A DNA stretch of 64,000 nt from CAVONV01 sp963697355 (GCA_963697355.1 CAVONV010000004.1:310001-374000); one strand, 5' to 3'; numbered from the stretch's first letter, positions 1 to 8,711 are shown. Notes: a model not told the origin generated them from the sequence alone. Numbers and translations are program-made.

Positions 1-216
1 GAGAGCGAGGTCAACGGGCTCCTCGATATCGAGAACACTGGCGGTAGCACCGGAGTGACCGAGGATGGTCTCTTCGCGTGGATTGACGGGATAGATGGAG
101 CCCTCATACTTGCTTTCGATCAAGACCTTCACGGCCTGGTAGCCGCGTTTCTTTTCGTCGCGTGAGGCACCGATGACGGCGACGGAGCGCGCATTCAGTA
201 CTTTTTTCAGAGACAT
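1..216 (-). CDS. ADP-forming acyl-CoA synthetase, N-terminal part (runs off the window)
   Basis: Only the first 72 codons are present; the gene continues beyond base 1. The start is fixed by a GGAGG ribosome binding site just upstream of the ATG at 216. The N-terminus reads as a CoA-binding Rossmann domain: a short leader ending in ARSVAVIGASRDEKKRGY, then YEGSIYPVNPREE. This is typical of NDP-forming acyl-CoA synthetases, which convert an acid and CoA to acyl-CoA with ATP (or run the reaction in the ATP-making direction). The ribosome binding site overlaps the end of the upstream enoyl-CoA hydratase gene, so the two form an operon concerned with acyl-CoA turnover. Substrate cannot be told from this fragment. 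The family call is fairly safe. Confidence 0.8.
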   Translation of the reverse strand, partial: MSLKKVLNARSVAVIGASRDEKKRGYQAVKVLIESKYEGSIYPVNPREETILGHSGATASVLDIEEPVDLAL

Positions 217-217
217 G

Positions 218-1033
218 TCACCTCCCAACGAATCGGGGTTTCCTTTTTTCGCTGAAGGCCAGGAGGCCTTCATGCCAGTCCTCGCTCTTCATGCAGGTGA
301 GGATGGCCTTGGTCTCGAGCTCCAGTGCGGTCTCGATGTCGAGTTGTGGTGAGTGCTGAAGGAGTATTCTTGGCAAAACGGATGGAAAGGGGTGCTTTTT
401 CGGAGATGTCCATAGCGAGGGATCTCGCTGCCTCCAGCAGTTGATGTCACGGGATGGCAGCCGAGAGCTAGCCCCAGTTCGATCGCAGCACGGCCATCGA
501 TGACCTTCCCGGTGTACACCAGCTCTTTGGCTCTCGCCGGCCCGATGAGCTGCGGAAGTATGTGCGTCACGCCACCGCCGACAAAAGTACCGAGTGCGGT
601 CTCGGGCAGCGCTAGTGTGGCTTCTTCGGCCATCAGAATAAAATCGCAGGCGAGAGCCATCTCGGTTCCTGCGCCGCGCGCCGGCCCCGTTGACTGGCCG
701 CGATAACGGGCTTGGGAAACGTGTAGATTCTACAGACTGTTTCATGGGCCAGTCGGATGTATTCCCCTTTTTGCTTCTGGGCTCCTTTCGCCGGTCGAGT
801 GCTTTTTCAAATCAGCGCCGGCGCAGAAAGGCTTGCTTTCGGACGCCGTCTCGTTCGAGAACCGAACCGGTCAGGATGAGACAGCGGATCTCCGGCATGG
901 TCTCTGTGCGCTCCAGCACGTCCTCGATTTCGCGGTACATCGCTTCAATCACCGCGTTCATGCGCTCTGGCCGGTTGAGCTGGATCGTGGCCACGGGCCC
1001 GTCGGTGAGAAGGCGGATGGTTTCGTAAGTCAT
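218..1033 (-). pseudogene. enoyl-CoA hydratase/isomerase, broken by several frameshifts
   Basis: The gene would start at the ATG at 1033 behind a GGAGG site and end at the TGA at 218-220, about 270 residues, normal for the crotonase family. The reading frame changes at least three times. The first frame gives the N-terminus (TYETIRLLTDGPVATIQLNRPERMN read in two pieces, then MPEIRCLILTGS). A second frame gives the core (MALACDFILMAEEATLAL, then GGGVTHILPQLIGPARAKEL). A third frame gives the C-terminus (TKAILTCMKSEDWHEGLLAF, then SEKRKP). Each piece is good crotonase sequence, so decay is recent or the indels are sequencing errors. It is followed with no gap by the acyl-CoA synthetase. An intact gene would hydrate enoyl-CoA in fatty or aromatic acid breakdown. 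Confidence 0.75.
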
Positions 1034-1250
1034 AGTTCCTCCGCTCACTTGATATGGCGACTAAGGTGTCTTTGTCGAGGTCCGTTCCTTCGTCGTTCTG
1101 ATGCCATCGAAGAGGGCAGGTGGTTGGCTGACCATGTCTGCAATTGCCTCTCGAGGACTGAACAAGTGAACCTGATATTGTATACCTTCGAGCCGTTGGA
1201 TTTCAGCTGACCGGTCGCCCGTGATATTTTCTCTTCCGAGGAGGCGAATG

Positions 1251-2603
1251 ATGAAGAGGATCGTGTTGGTTTGTACCGTTTTGCTCATCTCGATGGTCGC
1301 GAGCGTTGGCATTTCCAAGGACTTTGGTGTTGCAGCAGTTGATGACAGCAGCAACATTCTGCCCCTGAGGGAAAGGGCAGAGGTGATGAACGCCTGGTTG
1401 AAGTGGCGGTTGGACAACATCGTCCCCATGCTCATGAGGAGAGAAGGCATTGACATGTGGCTCGTCATCAACCGGGAATATAACGAGGACCCTGTCTATT
1501 TGAGCATGGTTCCCGAACCGCACATGGCGGCGCGCCGCACGTCGGTCCTCATTTTCCATGACAGGGGAGAGGGCGAGGGCGTGGAACGGTTGTCGGGGGG
1601 CTACTACGGGATAGGCGAGTGGTACGGCCCGACGTGGAAAGACAAGACGAAGAAGCAATTCGAGAGCCTGGCGGAGTTCATCAAGGAACGAGATCCCAAG
1701 AAGATCGGGATCAATGCCTCCGAAAAATGGGCTTTTGGCGATGGATTGTCTTCGGCACTCAAAGAGAAATTGGAAAAAGCTCTCGGGCCCGAACTGTCCT
1801 CGCGTTTCGTCTCCGCCGAGAATCTATGTGTCGGTTGGCTCGAGACCAGAAGCCCTCAGGAGCTGAGCGTCTACCGACACATCGGTGGAATCGCTCACGA
1901 TATCATCGCTGAGTTCTACTCGAACAAGGTCATCACCCCCGGGATCACCACGACCGACGACGTGGTCTGGTGGATCCGACAAAAAATCGTCGATCTCGGA
2001 TTGAAGACATGGTTCCAGCCGTCCATTTCGATCCAAAGGGACTCGAGACTCGCCGGGCAGTACGAGGAGCAGCCCAAGGTCATCCAACGGGGTGACCTCC
2101 TCCACTGTGACGTGGGGATCGTCTACCTGGGTCTTTGTACCGATATGCAGTGGCAGGCCTATGTTTGTCATCTCGGTGAGGAAGACGCTCCGGTGGGGAT
2201 CAAAGAAGCCTTGCAAAGAGCCAACAAGTTGGGCGACATCTTTAGAGCCGAGTTCGAGACGGGACGTTCAGGCAACGAGATTGTGCGCACCGCCATGGAA
2301 AAAGGAGAGGCGGCTGGGTTGAGGCCGTTGATTTATTCGCATCCTTTGGGCATTCATGGTCACGCCGCAGGCCCACCCATGGATGCGAGGCCGCTTGGGC
2401 GCCGTCCCGAAGGCAGCGAGCTGAGAGGAGAATACCCTCTCTATCCCAACACCTGTTACGCGATCGAATATAGCTCCACGAGCAACATCCCCGAGTGGGA
2501 CGGGCAGGAGGTGCGAATCGGTTGGGAAGAGTCGGGTTGCTACACGGAAGAAGGCGCTGAATTTGTCGATGGGCATCAGACACAGTTGTTTCTCATAAGA
2601 TAG
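1251..2603 (+). CDS. secreted M24-family metallopeptidase (Xaa-Pro aminopeptidase/creatinase fold)
   Basis: A 450-residue protein with an N-terminal signal peptide (MKRIVLVCTVLLISMVASVG). The ATG at 1251 is preferred because it lies six bases after GAGGAGG; an ATG at 1248 is also possible. The C-terminal half has the pita-bread metal ligands: Asp in LLHCDVG (about residue 285), Asp in LCTDMQW (about 297), His in SHPLGIHGH (about 362-370) and Glu in CYAIEYSS (about 405). The last ligand region reads VRIGWEESG instead of the usual VRIEDT, so the final Glu position is shifted or altered. The N-terminal half is the creatinase-like domain. It probably trims peptides in the periplasm. Another M24 protein lies at 11.2-12.5 kb on the other strand. 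Confidence 0.82.
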   Translation: MKRIVLVCTVLLISMVASVGISKDFGVAAVDDSSNILPLRERAEVMNAWLKWRLDNIVPMLMRREGIDMWLVINREYNEDPVYLSMVPEPHMAARRTSVLIFHDRGEGEGVERLSGGYYGIGEWYGPTWKDKTKKQFESLAEFIKERDPKKIGINASEKWAFGDGLSSALKEKLEKALGPELSSRFVSAENLCVGWLETRSPQELSVYRHIGGIAHDIIAEFYSNKVITPGITTTDDVVWWIRQKIVDLGLKTWFQPSISIQRDSRLAGQYEEQPKVIQRGDLLHCDVGIVYLGLCTDMQWQAYVCHLGEEDAPVGIKEALQRANKLGDIFRAEFETGRSGNEIVRTAMEKGEAAGLRPLIYSHPLGIHGHAAGPPMDARPLGRRPEGSELRGEYPLYPNTCYAIEYSSTSNIPEWDGQEVRIGWEESGCYTEEGAEFVDGHQTQLFLIR

Positions 2604-2683
2604 CAGTCGAGCAGACAAGCAGTCAGCAGGCGGAATGCTGAGACACCGATGTCGGGGTGCGGAGAACTGGCTGGTTAGGGGCC

Positions 2684-2706
2684 AGACCAGGCCAGACCCG
2701 AACGTT
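2684..2706. repeat. short dispersed repeat fragment (ggggccagaccaggcc type)
   Basis: A 23-base stretch here is the reverse complement, with two changes, of a stretch at 9317-9339. Both are GC-rich and built from AGACC / GGTCT blocks. It is probably a degenerate member of the dispersed repeat family seen at 3.6, 5.8, 9.2 and 49.1 kb. Confidence 0.4.
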
Positions 2707-2754
2707 GACGTGAGGCACAAAGTAGCACCGGGTGCTAATCTAGATTCGAACGGG

Positions 2755-2819
2755 GTATCTATTTTTGATACTTGTTTTTGATACTTAAATAGGGTATCAT
2801 ATTGGACAAGTTGGATACT
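2755..2819. promoter_or_regulatory. operator-like array of GTATC/GATAC half-sites before the toxin-antitoxin genes
   Basis: Five half-sites alternate in orientation: GTATC at 2755-2759, GATAC at 2767-2771, GATAC at 2780-2784, GTATC at 2794-2798 and GATACT at 2814-2819. The pairs 2755/2767 and 2780/2794 form inverted repeats. The array is AT-rich, unlike its surroundings, and ends 15 bases before the antitoxin start. Type II antitoxins with a ribbon-helix-helix fold normally bind such repeats and repress their own operon, so this is the likely autoregulatory site. The role is inferred from position. Confidence 0.6.
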
Positions 2820-2834
2820 GAGGAGATCTAGGAT

Positions 2835-3071
2835 ATGGGCGCTGTTTCTCTCAAGCTGCCGGATGAACTGCTCGAGGCGAGCGGGCGCTGTGCGGAAGCG
2901 CTGCAGATACCGCGAGCCGAGTACATACGACGTGCCCTCGAACGCATGAATAGGGAGACGCAACAGCGTCTTAGAGCCAAGAGGTTGGCTGAGGCATCCA
3001 GAAAAGTGCGCGAAGAGAGCATGAACGTCAATGCTGAATTCGCGGCTATCGAGCAAGATCCCGATGTTTAG
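2835..3071 (+). CDS. ribbon-helix-helix antitoxin (CopG/MazE type)
   Basis: A 78-residue protein starting at an ATG with GAGGAGATCTAGGAT in front. The N-terminus (GAVSLKLPDELLEASGRCAE) is the beta-strand and first helix of a ribbon-helix-helix DNA-binding domain, and RAEYIRRALERM is the second helix. The acidic tail (EEFAA-type, ending EQDPDV) would be the toxin-neutralising part. Its stop overlaps the toxin start by 8 bases, the usual coupling for a toxin-antitoxin operon. It should bind and block the downstream MazF/PemK-like protein and repress the operon at the array just upstream. Confidence 0.82.
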   Translation: MGAVSLKLPDELLEASGRCAEALQIPRAEYIRRALERMNRETQQRLRAKRLAEASRKVREESMNVNAEFAAIEQDPDV

Positions 3072-3408
3072 AAGGGGCGAGGTTTGGCTCGCTGATCTCA
3101 ATCCCCAGCGCGGAACAGAGCCTGGCAAAACGCGCCCCGTGCTCATTGTTCAATCTCAAGCTCTCTTGGATGTCGAGCATCCATCAACTCTGATCATCCC
3201 ACTGACAACCAACCTTGTGGAACACGCCGAGCCGCTTCGTATCCGTGTGCCCGTTTCTGGACGCCTGCGTCGTGAGTCGGACCTTCTGGTCGACCAGATT
3301 CGAGCTATCGACAACAGGCGAATGGTAAAGGGACCTCTTGCTCGCCTCGGACCTGATCTCATGGCACAGGTTCGCGAGGCTATTTTGGAAACACTCGATT
3401 TGATTTGA
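3064..3408 (+). CDS. MazF/PemK-family endoribonuclease toxin
   Basis: A 114-residue protein beginning MFRRGEVWLADLNPQRGTEP, the standard start of the PemK/MazF fold (RGEVWLADL, then GKTRPVLIVQ). The ATG at 3064 is chosen because the homologous sequence starts there and it overlaps the antitoxin stop by 8 bases. Further family features are the LIIPLTTN strand and the SDLLVDQIRAID segment. Toxins of this family cut mRNA at short sequences when the antitoxin is degraded. The length is normal and no key segment is missing, so the module looks functional. Confidence 0.88.
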   Translation: MFRRGEVWLADLNPQRGTEPGKTRPVLIVQSQALLDVEHPSTLIIPLTTNLVEHAEPLRIRVPVSGRLRRESDLLVDQIRAIDNRRMVKGPLARLGPDLMAQVREAILETLDLI

Positions 3409-3801
3409 ATGGCCGAGTGCGGCGCCGCGAGGATGGCGCTACTGTGTCATCGCGCGCGGGTTTCTCACCGCTAGGGAGTAGGACATCAAATGCTTGCACG
3501 TTTTCCACAAACTTCCATTTGGCGGGAGTTGACCCCTCATCGCATGAGCTTGCGGTGCACCAAGCCTCTCGGACTGTAGCGGCTGCAACCAGAACCGGTC
3601 CTCCTCTTGCGACGCTCACTGCCACCCGACGCGGACCGCTAATGGGAAGTTCTGCAGCTTGTTCCCTAAACCGACACGTCATGGCCCGAAACCAACACGT
3701 TGTTCCTTAAACCAGCATCTCACGCGGGAAAGAGCAACTCCTAGTAACGCCACGTCGACAGATTGTCAAACGTCAAGCGTTCGTTTCCCCTCTGCTGACA
3801 C
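3409..3801. other. intergenic stretch with dispersed repeats
   Basis: No gene is supported here. It lies between the convergent toxin gene and the Ser/Thr kinase gene. It holds a short element at 3500-3516 (GTTTTCCACAAACTTCC) and an 88-base copy of a dispersed repeat at 3644-3731. The rest shows no recognisable feature. Confidence 0.5.
3644..3731. repeat. dispersed 88-base repeat, copy 1
   Basis: This stretch starts GGGAAGTTCTGCAGCTTGTT and ends CGCGGGAAA. It aligns without gaps to 9200-9288, with 9 differences counted by eye (about 90% identity). Neither copy sits inside a gene. No open reading frame spans it and no terminal inverted repeat is obvious, so it may be a remnant of a non-autonomous element. 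Confidence 0.75.
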
Positions 3802-5655
3802 TCACATCCCGAGGCGCTTCTTAAGGACCTCGAGTTCCTCCCTCATCGCCATCGCGGTCCGCGGCCGCCTGGCTCTGCTTCTCGAGAGCACGACGCGGAA
3901 AAACTGCGCCACGGGCTCCGTCAGATCACTTCGCTTCTCACGAATGTCGGGTATGTTTGCGGCCCTGACACGGGTCAACGTGTCCTTGACGTCGTCGCCA
4001 AGAACGGGATTGCATCCACTCAGAGCTTCATAGAGGACGATGCCCATGCCCCACAGATCAAAGGACGGATCAGGTATGGCCCCTTTGAGACACTCGGGGC
4101 AGATGTAAGCCGGGGTCCCTACGACATGTCGTGACCTGGTCGCTGACGAGGAAGAGAGCCCATCATGACCATGCTCGGGCAATTCGCCTGCAGGGTCGTC
4201 GCCGTTCGTAGGCTTGGCGTCTCGGTGTCGTGAGTCAGAAAGGACATGAGCGAGACCGAAGTCGAGCAATTTCGGCTTGTCCTCCTTCGTAAAGCCGATG
4301 TTGCTGGGCTTGATATCCCGATGCAATATGCCCACTGCGTGGATTTGGTCGAGTACATCGACGAGCTCCACTCCCAGTTCGATGGCTTCACGCAATGCGA
4401 CCGGTGCCGTCCCGATTCGATCCTTGAGTGTTCCTCCCTCCATGTACTCGAATACCAGCATGGGGATCCCACGCCACGTCTCCACCCCGTATATCAATGC
4501 CAAGTGAGGATGCTGGACCATAGCCACAACTCTGGCCTCGCATCGGAGCCGGCTGGCATTCTGGGGTGAAATTGACGGGAGCGTCTTGATAGCCACGGTC
4601 CTACCCAACGCCAGATCGAAGGCGCGATAGACAACTCCCATTCCACCCAAGCCAATCCGCTCCTCGAGTCGGAATGTGTCCCGCAGCAAGTACGGCACCG
4701 GGGAGGTTTCGAGGTATCCCCCGCACCGGTCGCAGAAAATAGACCCTGGTTGAAATAAGCGGTGGCAGTCCCGGCATTCAGCCGCGAGCTCGGATTCGGG
4801 GTCACATGCGACTCGGCCATTATCTATCATCGCGGATGCAGCCGTTCCGACTCCCTGGAGCGGCGATGGCGTGTGGGAGAGTTGTTTATCCAGGTTCGAC
4901 GCTGCCGACGCTGCAATCGTCGTTAGGAGCTTTCGATCGGCGCTGGAGAAAGGCAGATCATTTTCTTTCTTGCCCAACGCGATGGCCCCCAAGAGAAAAC
5001 CGTCCGAACCCAGAATTGGCAAAAGGAGTTGAAACGCACCCTCTTTGAGCCAGCGTCGGTCTTCGAGAGGAAGTCGTTCGAGCAATGATTGTGCGCTCTC
5101 GTCGATTTCTAACGCCCGCGTATCGCCAGCGACGAGTTTGGCCAGCGGGGAGGCGCAGCTCAGGGAACTGTAGTCTTGGTCCGTGGATACCAAGAAACCT
5201 GAAGAAGGATTGACAGCGAAAACGGAAACCTTGGTGAGCTGCAAAGCGCGGTTGATTTCTCCCGTCAATATTTCTCCTAACTCGTCGATGCTTCCGGCCA
5301 TACGGCTTCTTTCAACTATCTCCACCGGAAGGAGCTGAAAGTCGTTGGCTTCGTGATAATAGTCTCTATCGAGGAGATGAAGAAAATGCCGACGCAGGCG
5401 AACCGCCAGCAACCCGGCTAGGCTCAAAGAGAAAAAAATGAGACATCCTCGACCTACGAATAGGTAACGGATCGACTCGTGCTGGTGTGTATAGACGTAT
5501 AAGGCGAGCCCCAAAAAGGGCAGCGCGACCATCAGCAAACCCGCATAACGTCCCAGGGTGCATCGGTTGATTTTTCGAAGCCAAGACTTGACGTCCAGAA
5601 CCCGATATGGTGCGGGTCGTTTATTCAAGCCGGATGACGCGATGGCCGTGGTCAT
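3802..5655 (-). CDS. membrane-anchored GAF/zinc-ribbon Ser/Thr protein kinase
   Basis: A 617-residue protein. Two transmembrane helices lie near residues 35-53 and 65-88. A GAF-like sensor region (about 110-275) follows, containing ILTGEINRALQLTKVSVFAV. Next is a zinc ribbon (CRDCHRLFQPGSIFCDRCGG, about 292-311), then a complete Hanks-type kinase. Kinase motifs are GLGGMGVVYRAFD (about 335), VAIKTL with the catalytic Lys, HRDIKPSN (about 443), DFGLAH (about 465) and a variant APE segment, TPAYICPECL. It probably phosphorylates Ser/Thr residues in response to a signal bound by the GAF region. The order of membrane helices, GAF, ribbon and then kinase is unusual, since kinases more often carry sensors C-terminally. 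It is monocistronic here. Confidence 0.85.
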   Translation of the reverse strand: MTTAIASSGLNKRPAPYRVLDVKSWLRKINRCTLGRYAGLLMVALPFLGLALYVYTHQHESIRYLFVGRGCLIFFSLSLAGLLAVRLRRHFLHLLDRDYYHEANDFQLLPVEIVERSRMAGSIDELGEILTGEINRALQLTKVSVFAVNPSSGFLVSTDQDYSSLSCASPLAKLVAGDTRALEIDESAQSLLERLPLEDRRWLKEGAFQLLLPILGSDGFLLGAIALGKKENDLPFSSADRKLLTTIAASAASNLDKQLSHTPSPLQGVGTAASAMIDNGRVACDPESELAAECRDCHRLFQPGSIFCDRCGGYLETSPVPYLLRDTFRLEERIGLGGMGVVYRAFDLALGRTVAIKTLPSISPQNASRLRCEARVVAMVQHPHLALIYGVETWRGIPMLVFEYMEGGTLKDRIGTAPVALREAIELGVELVDVLDQIHAVGILHRDIKPSNIGFTKEDKPKLLDFGLAHVLSDSRHRDAKPTNGDDPAGELPEHGHDGLSSSSATRSRHVVGTPAYICPECLKGAIPDPSFDLWGMGIVLYEALSGCNPVLGDDVKDTLTRVRAANIPDIREKRSDLTEPVAQFFRVVLSRSRARRPRTAMAMREELEVLKKRLGM

Positions 5656-5838
5656 TTTCGCTGATATAGGAGTTCGTCGAACTCCACCCCTTCATATTCG
5701 TATGTCTTTTTTGGAAAAACGTTTCATTCATTCAGGGTGGGGGGAAGTGGATCTAAAGAGCCAAGGGCAATTCCTTGCTTCGACTCGGGATGTTGCACTG
5801 GCTTTCGACGACTTTGCCCCGGGGGTGGACCCCACCCT

Positions 5839-5924
5839 AGAGTTTTCCACAGATGAAGGGTCAGGCCTCTTTGAGCAACGACGTTTGAGGCCTGACCCTA
5901 TCTGGGGCCCCCATTCCGAACGCC
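5839..5924. repeat. dispersed repeat with a 13-base perfect hairpin
   Basis: The element begins AGAGTTTTCCAC and ends CCCATTCCGAACGCC; both sequences recur at 9289-9350. Inside it, AGGGTCAGGCCTC at 5857-5869 is perfectly complementary to 5887-5899 around a 17-base loop. The loop and right arm (GCAACGACG, then TTGAGGCC) recur in degenerate form at 9361-9378. It abuts the truncated oxidoreductase fragment directly, so the repeat marks the truncation point. Confidence 0.65.
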
Positions 5925-6059
5925 CTGACGGAGGAGGAAGGGGACGAACGCGTCCACGATGCCTTCCGTTCCAGCTACGAACGCCTCGTCGAGATCAAGA
6001 CGAAATTCGATCCAAAGAACATGTTCCGGAGGAACAAGAACTGTTCTCCCCGCAGGTAG
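5922..6059 (+). pseudogene. C-terminal remnant of an FAD-linked oxidoreductase (berberine-bridge type)
   Basis: An open frame of 45 codons ends at the TAG at 6057-6059. It contains SSYERLVEIKTKFDPKNMF followed by RRNKN. This closely matches the very end of FAD-binding oxidoreductases with a berberine-bridge C-terminus, where Y-x-R-L-x-x-x-K-x-K-(Y/F)-D-P-x-N-x-F is the signature. There is no start codon or FAD domain; the coding sequence begins abruptly at the end of the dispersed repeat. It is a gene fragment left by a deletion or by insertion of the repeat. Confidence 0.7.
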
Positions 6060-6218
6060 ACGGAAAGCAAGATTCCTGCAACTTTACGTGGCCTAAACAC
6101 CGACTCTCATCCCGCGCTCGTCAGCACAAAGGCCGTTCCGCTAGCCCCTTCGCCGCCGCGACGAGGGGCTACTCTCGATGACTGACCTACTTCTACATCA
6201 CATCCCTCTGGCTTATTC

Positions 6219-8711
6219 TCACTGCCGTTCCACGTCCCCGGGGCGAGATTGAGCACCAAATGATTGGAAAAACACTCGGATTTCTTGTTCGCTCATGACT
6301 CGGAAACCTGTTCCGCCTTTTGTCATACAGAATAAGCTCCCCTCCCTCACCGTACCAAACAGGGGGCGGGGATCGAGGCCAAAGAAGAGTCGGGTACAGA
6401 AGGTCGCATACTCACTGACGTAGCTGGGTACGCTAAAACGAAAACGTACCCTGGTGATGCTCAGGGGATCGATCTTTACCCGGTGACGGGTACTGTCGGG
6501 TAACCAAATCTGCGTTTCACTGAATCTTCTCCCTCCGCTATGTTTCGGTTCCTTGCTGGCCTCGAATAGCGTGTGGCCCAGCGGCGATCCAATGCCCCAG
6601 CCTTCCACATGACTCCATGCCATTCCCCTCATTCGGAACGCGGTGTTGTTATCGATACGCACCGAATAGCTACACAGACCACCTTGTAGCGGTAAGTCTT
6701 GACACGGCTGGATGTCGGAGAACAAGACGGGCGGTGGATACAGCGGGATATCTCCGATATCTCGGTTTTCCGCTTCACCGACATCGAATGGAGCAGAGGC
6801 CCCAGCCGTGAACTCATAGGCCCTTGCTGTAACTTGGTACCGTCCAACGGAAAGTAAGCGATTCCAGTAGTCTCTCTCAAAATAGAAGGTTCCATCGTTA
6901 GATGCCGACATGCTGGCTACGTGCTCGACACAGTCGTCATTGACACAGCGCCTGAGCTCGACATAAGCGTATGGCCAAGAATCACCCGACAGCGGTTGGC
7001 CGCTAACTTCATTGACGACTCTCCCCTTGATAGAACCGATGGCGGGAGGGGGCAGAGAGATTGTCAACTGATACGTTCCGCTGGAGTGACCGTCACCGTC
7101 GAAGTCGGAATCACAACAGCTGCTCGCGGCAAGAACGAAAACGCCATCAGGAGGGACAACGAACTCGATATGGGAGTCTAGAGACATAAAGTCGTCATTG
7201 ATGTCCATTAAGTCACAATCAGAGTTGAACAATCCGAGATACGGATCGACAAGCGTCCCTTTGTTCGTTGCAGAACCCTCGAGGTCAACAACGAGTGCGG
7301 TTCCCGGCACGGAGGTGAAACGAAAGAAATCGACATCCGGAACAACTGGAGGCTCGACCAAGCTGCCGAACACAGTGAAGGGCACCCCGATGGGTCCGAC
7401 GGACTGTGCGGCCGGACACGAGTTGTTCGGCTCGGTCTCCGTCGTGAAGGTACCTTCCTCCAGAGCAAATAGATAGGCGGCACCAGCGTTGTCACCACGC
7501 TCCTGGTCGCCCCAGGCCCCGACGAACGCGTGTGTTTCATCCAGTCCAACCGAAATCCCGAACTGTTTGTAGTCCGCGAAATCGCTCGGATACAACTCGA
7601 GCGTCTGCGTCCACTCGCCCGTTGCTCCAACGTGTCTAAAAACATAAGAAGTGCCCGCACCCAGGGCTTCCTGATCAGCCGTTGCGGCACCCACAAGGGC
7701 CTTGTCACCCGAGAGGGCGACGGCGCCACCGAATCGGTCGTGCTCTGCTGTGTCGGGGGCTGTGAGTATCTCCATCTCACTCCAGCTGATGGGAACACTA
7801 GTGGTGCATTCAAAGAGGTAAGCTGCACCCGAACTCTGGCCCATCCGGTCACTGTCGGGCGCTCCCACTAAAATCGTGTTTCCATGCACGGCAATGGCGA
7901 TGCCAAATAGATCGCCCAGGGCGCCGTCGCTGGCCGTCAGTTTGGCCTCTTCGGACCAATGGCCGGTGTTTGGGTTCAGCCTGAAAACATAGGCCGATCC
8001 TGGACCCCACACCGCTCCGAGCTCGTGGTCGGTGGGAGCGCCTACAACGATGGTATCGGCATGGATCCCCACCCTCTCGCCGAAGTTTTCCTTCTCTGCA
8101 GCATCGGAGGCAACGAGCTTTGCGACTTGGCCCCAACCGTTGAGCCCTCCTGCGTTGCGGTGGAACACATATGCCGAGCCGGACCTGTCTCCAAGATCAT
8201 CATCCCAGTGGGCACCAATGACCACGGTATCTCCGTCGATGGCTACGGAGGTCCCAAATTGGTCATCTTCCGAGGCATCATTGGCGGTCAGCTTGATGAC
8301 TTGTATCCATTGAAGTCCGCCCGGATCCTTCTCGAAGAGATAGGCGGAGCCGGAGCGGAATCCATTTTCGTCATCCCACGGTGCACCGACGACAATGGTA
8401 CCTTCGCTGATAGCGACACTCCGCCCAAAATCGACACCGGTCGTGGCGTCGGCGGCAGTGAGTTTAGCGACTTCGCTCCAAACCGCCGTCGTCAGATCCT
8501 GGTTGAATACATAAGCCGAACCTGACGGATCGTCACCGGGGGCTCCGACTACAGCGGCTCGTCCGGAGATTGCGACGGATCTCCCGAAAAGGTCGAAATG
8601 AGTGCCGTCCGAAGCCGTGAGCTTCGTCTCTTCGGCCTGTACCGTCCCAGACAGTGAAGCCAATGCGAGGCCTAATAGAAACAGCAGCAGAAAAACACGT
8701 TTCTGAATCAT
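6219..8711 (-). CDS. secreted FG-GAP beta-propeller protein with pre-peptidase C-terminal domain
   Basis: An 830-residue exported protein. The signal peptide (KRVFLLLFLLGLALASLSGT) is followed by seven similar blades at about residues 28-410. Each blade carries an FGRSVAISG / VVVGAPGDD / SGSAYVF pattern typical of integrin-like FG-GAP repeats. At about 424 a TEPNNSCPAAQSVG segment starts a pre-peptidase C-terminal domain. A carboxypeptidase-regulatory-like domain (GSIKGRVVNEVSGQPLSG) starts near 557. The last 180 residues are beta-rich and unassigned. The start is supported by GAGAGG upstream of the ATG at 8711. It is probably a cell-surface or extracellular adhesion or binding protein; no ligand can be inferred. 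Confidence 0.82.
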   Translation of the reverse strand: MIQKRVFLLLFLLGLALASLSGTVQAEETKLTASDGTHFDLFGRSVAISGRAAVVGAPGDDPSGSAYVFNQDLTTAVWSEVAKLTAADATTGVDFGRSVAISEGTIVVGAPWDDENGFRSGSAYLFEKDPGGLQWIQVIKLTANDASEDDQFGTSVAIDGDTVVIGAHWDDDLGDRSGSAYVFHRNAGGLNGWGQVAKLVASDAAEKENFGERVGIHADTIVVGAPTDHELGAVWGPGSAYVFRLNPNTGHWSEEAKLTASDGALGDLFGIAIAVHGNTILVGAPDSDRMGQSSGAAYLFECTTSVPISWSEMEILTAPDTAEHDRFGGAVALSGDKALVGAATADQEALGAGTSYVFRHVGATGEWTQTLELYPSDFADYKQFGISVGLDETHAFVGAWGDQERGDNAGAAYLFALEEGTFTTETEPNNSCPAAQSVGPIGVPFTVFGSLVEPPVVPDVDFFRFTSVPGTALVVDLEGSATNKGTLVDPYLGLFNSDCDLMDINDDFMSLDSHIEFVVPPDGVFVLAASSCCDSDFDGDGHSSGTYQLTISLPPPAIGSIKGRVVNEVSGQPLSGDSWPYAYVELRRCVNDDCVEHVASMSASNDGTFYFERDYWNRLLSVGRYQVTARAYEFTAGASAPFDVGEAENRDIGDIPLYPPPVLFSDIQPCQDLPLQGGLCSYSVRIDNNTAFRMRGMAWSHVEGWGIGSPLGHTLFEASKEPKHSGGRRFSETQIWLPDSTRHRVKIDPLSITRVRFRFSVPSYVSEYATFCTRLFFGLDPRPLFGTVREGSLFCMTKGGTGFRVMSEQEIRVFFQSFGAQSRPGDVERQ

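Larger units (their letters stand above)
5656..6218. other. intergenic stretch with a repeat element and a gene remnant
   Basis: This 563-base region contains the repeat element at 5839-5924 and the oxidoreductase remnant at 5922-6059. The first 180 bases are the likely promoter region of the kinase. The last 160 bases, before the end of the FG-GAP gene, show nothing I can name. Confidence 0.5.
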
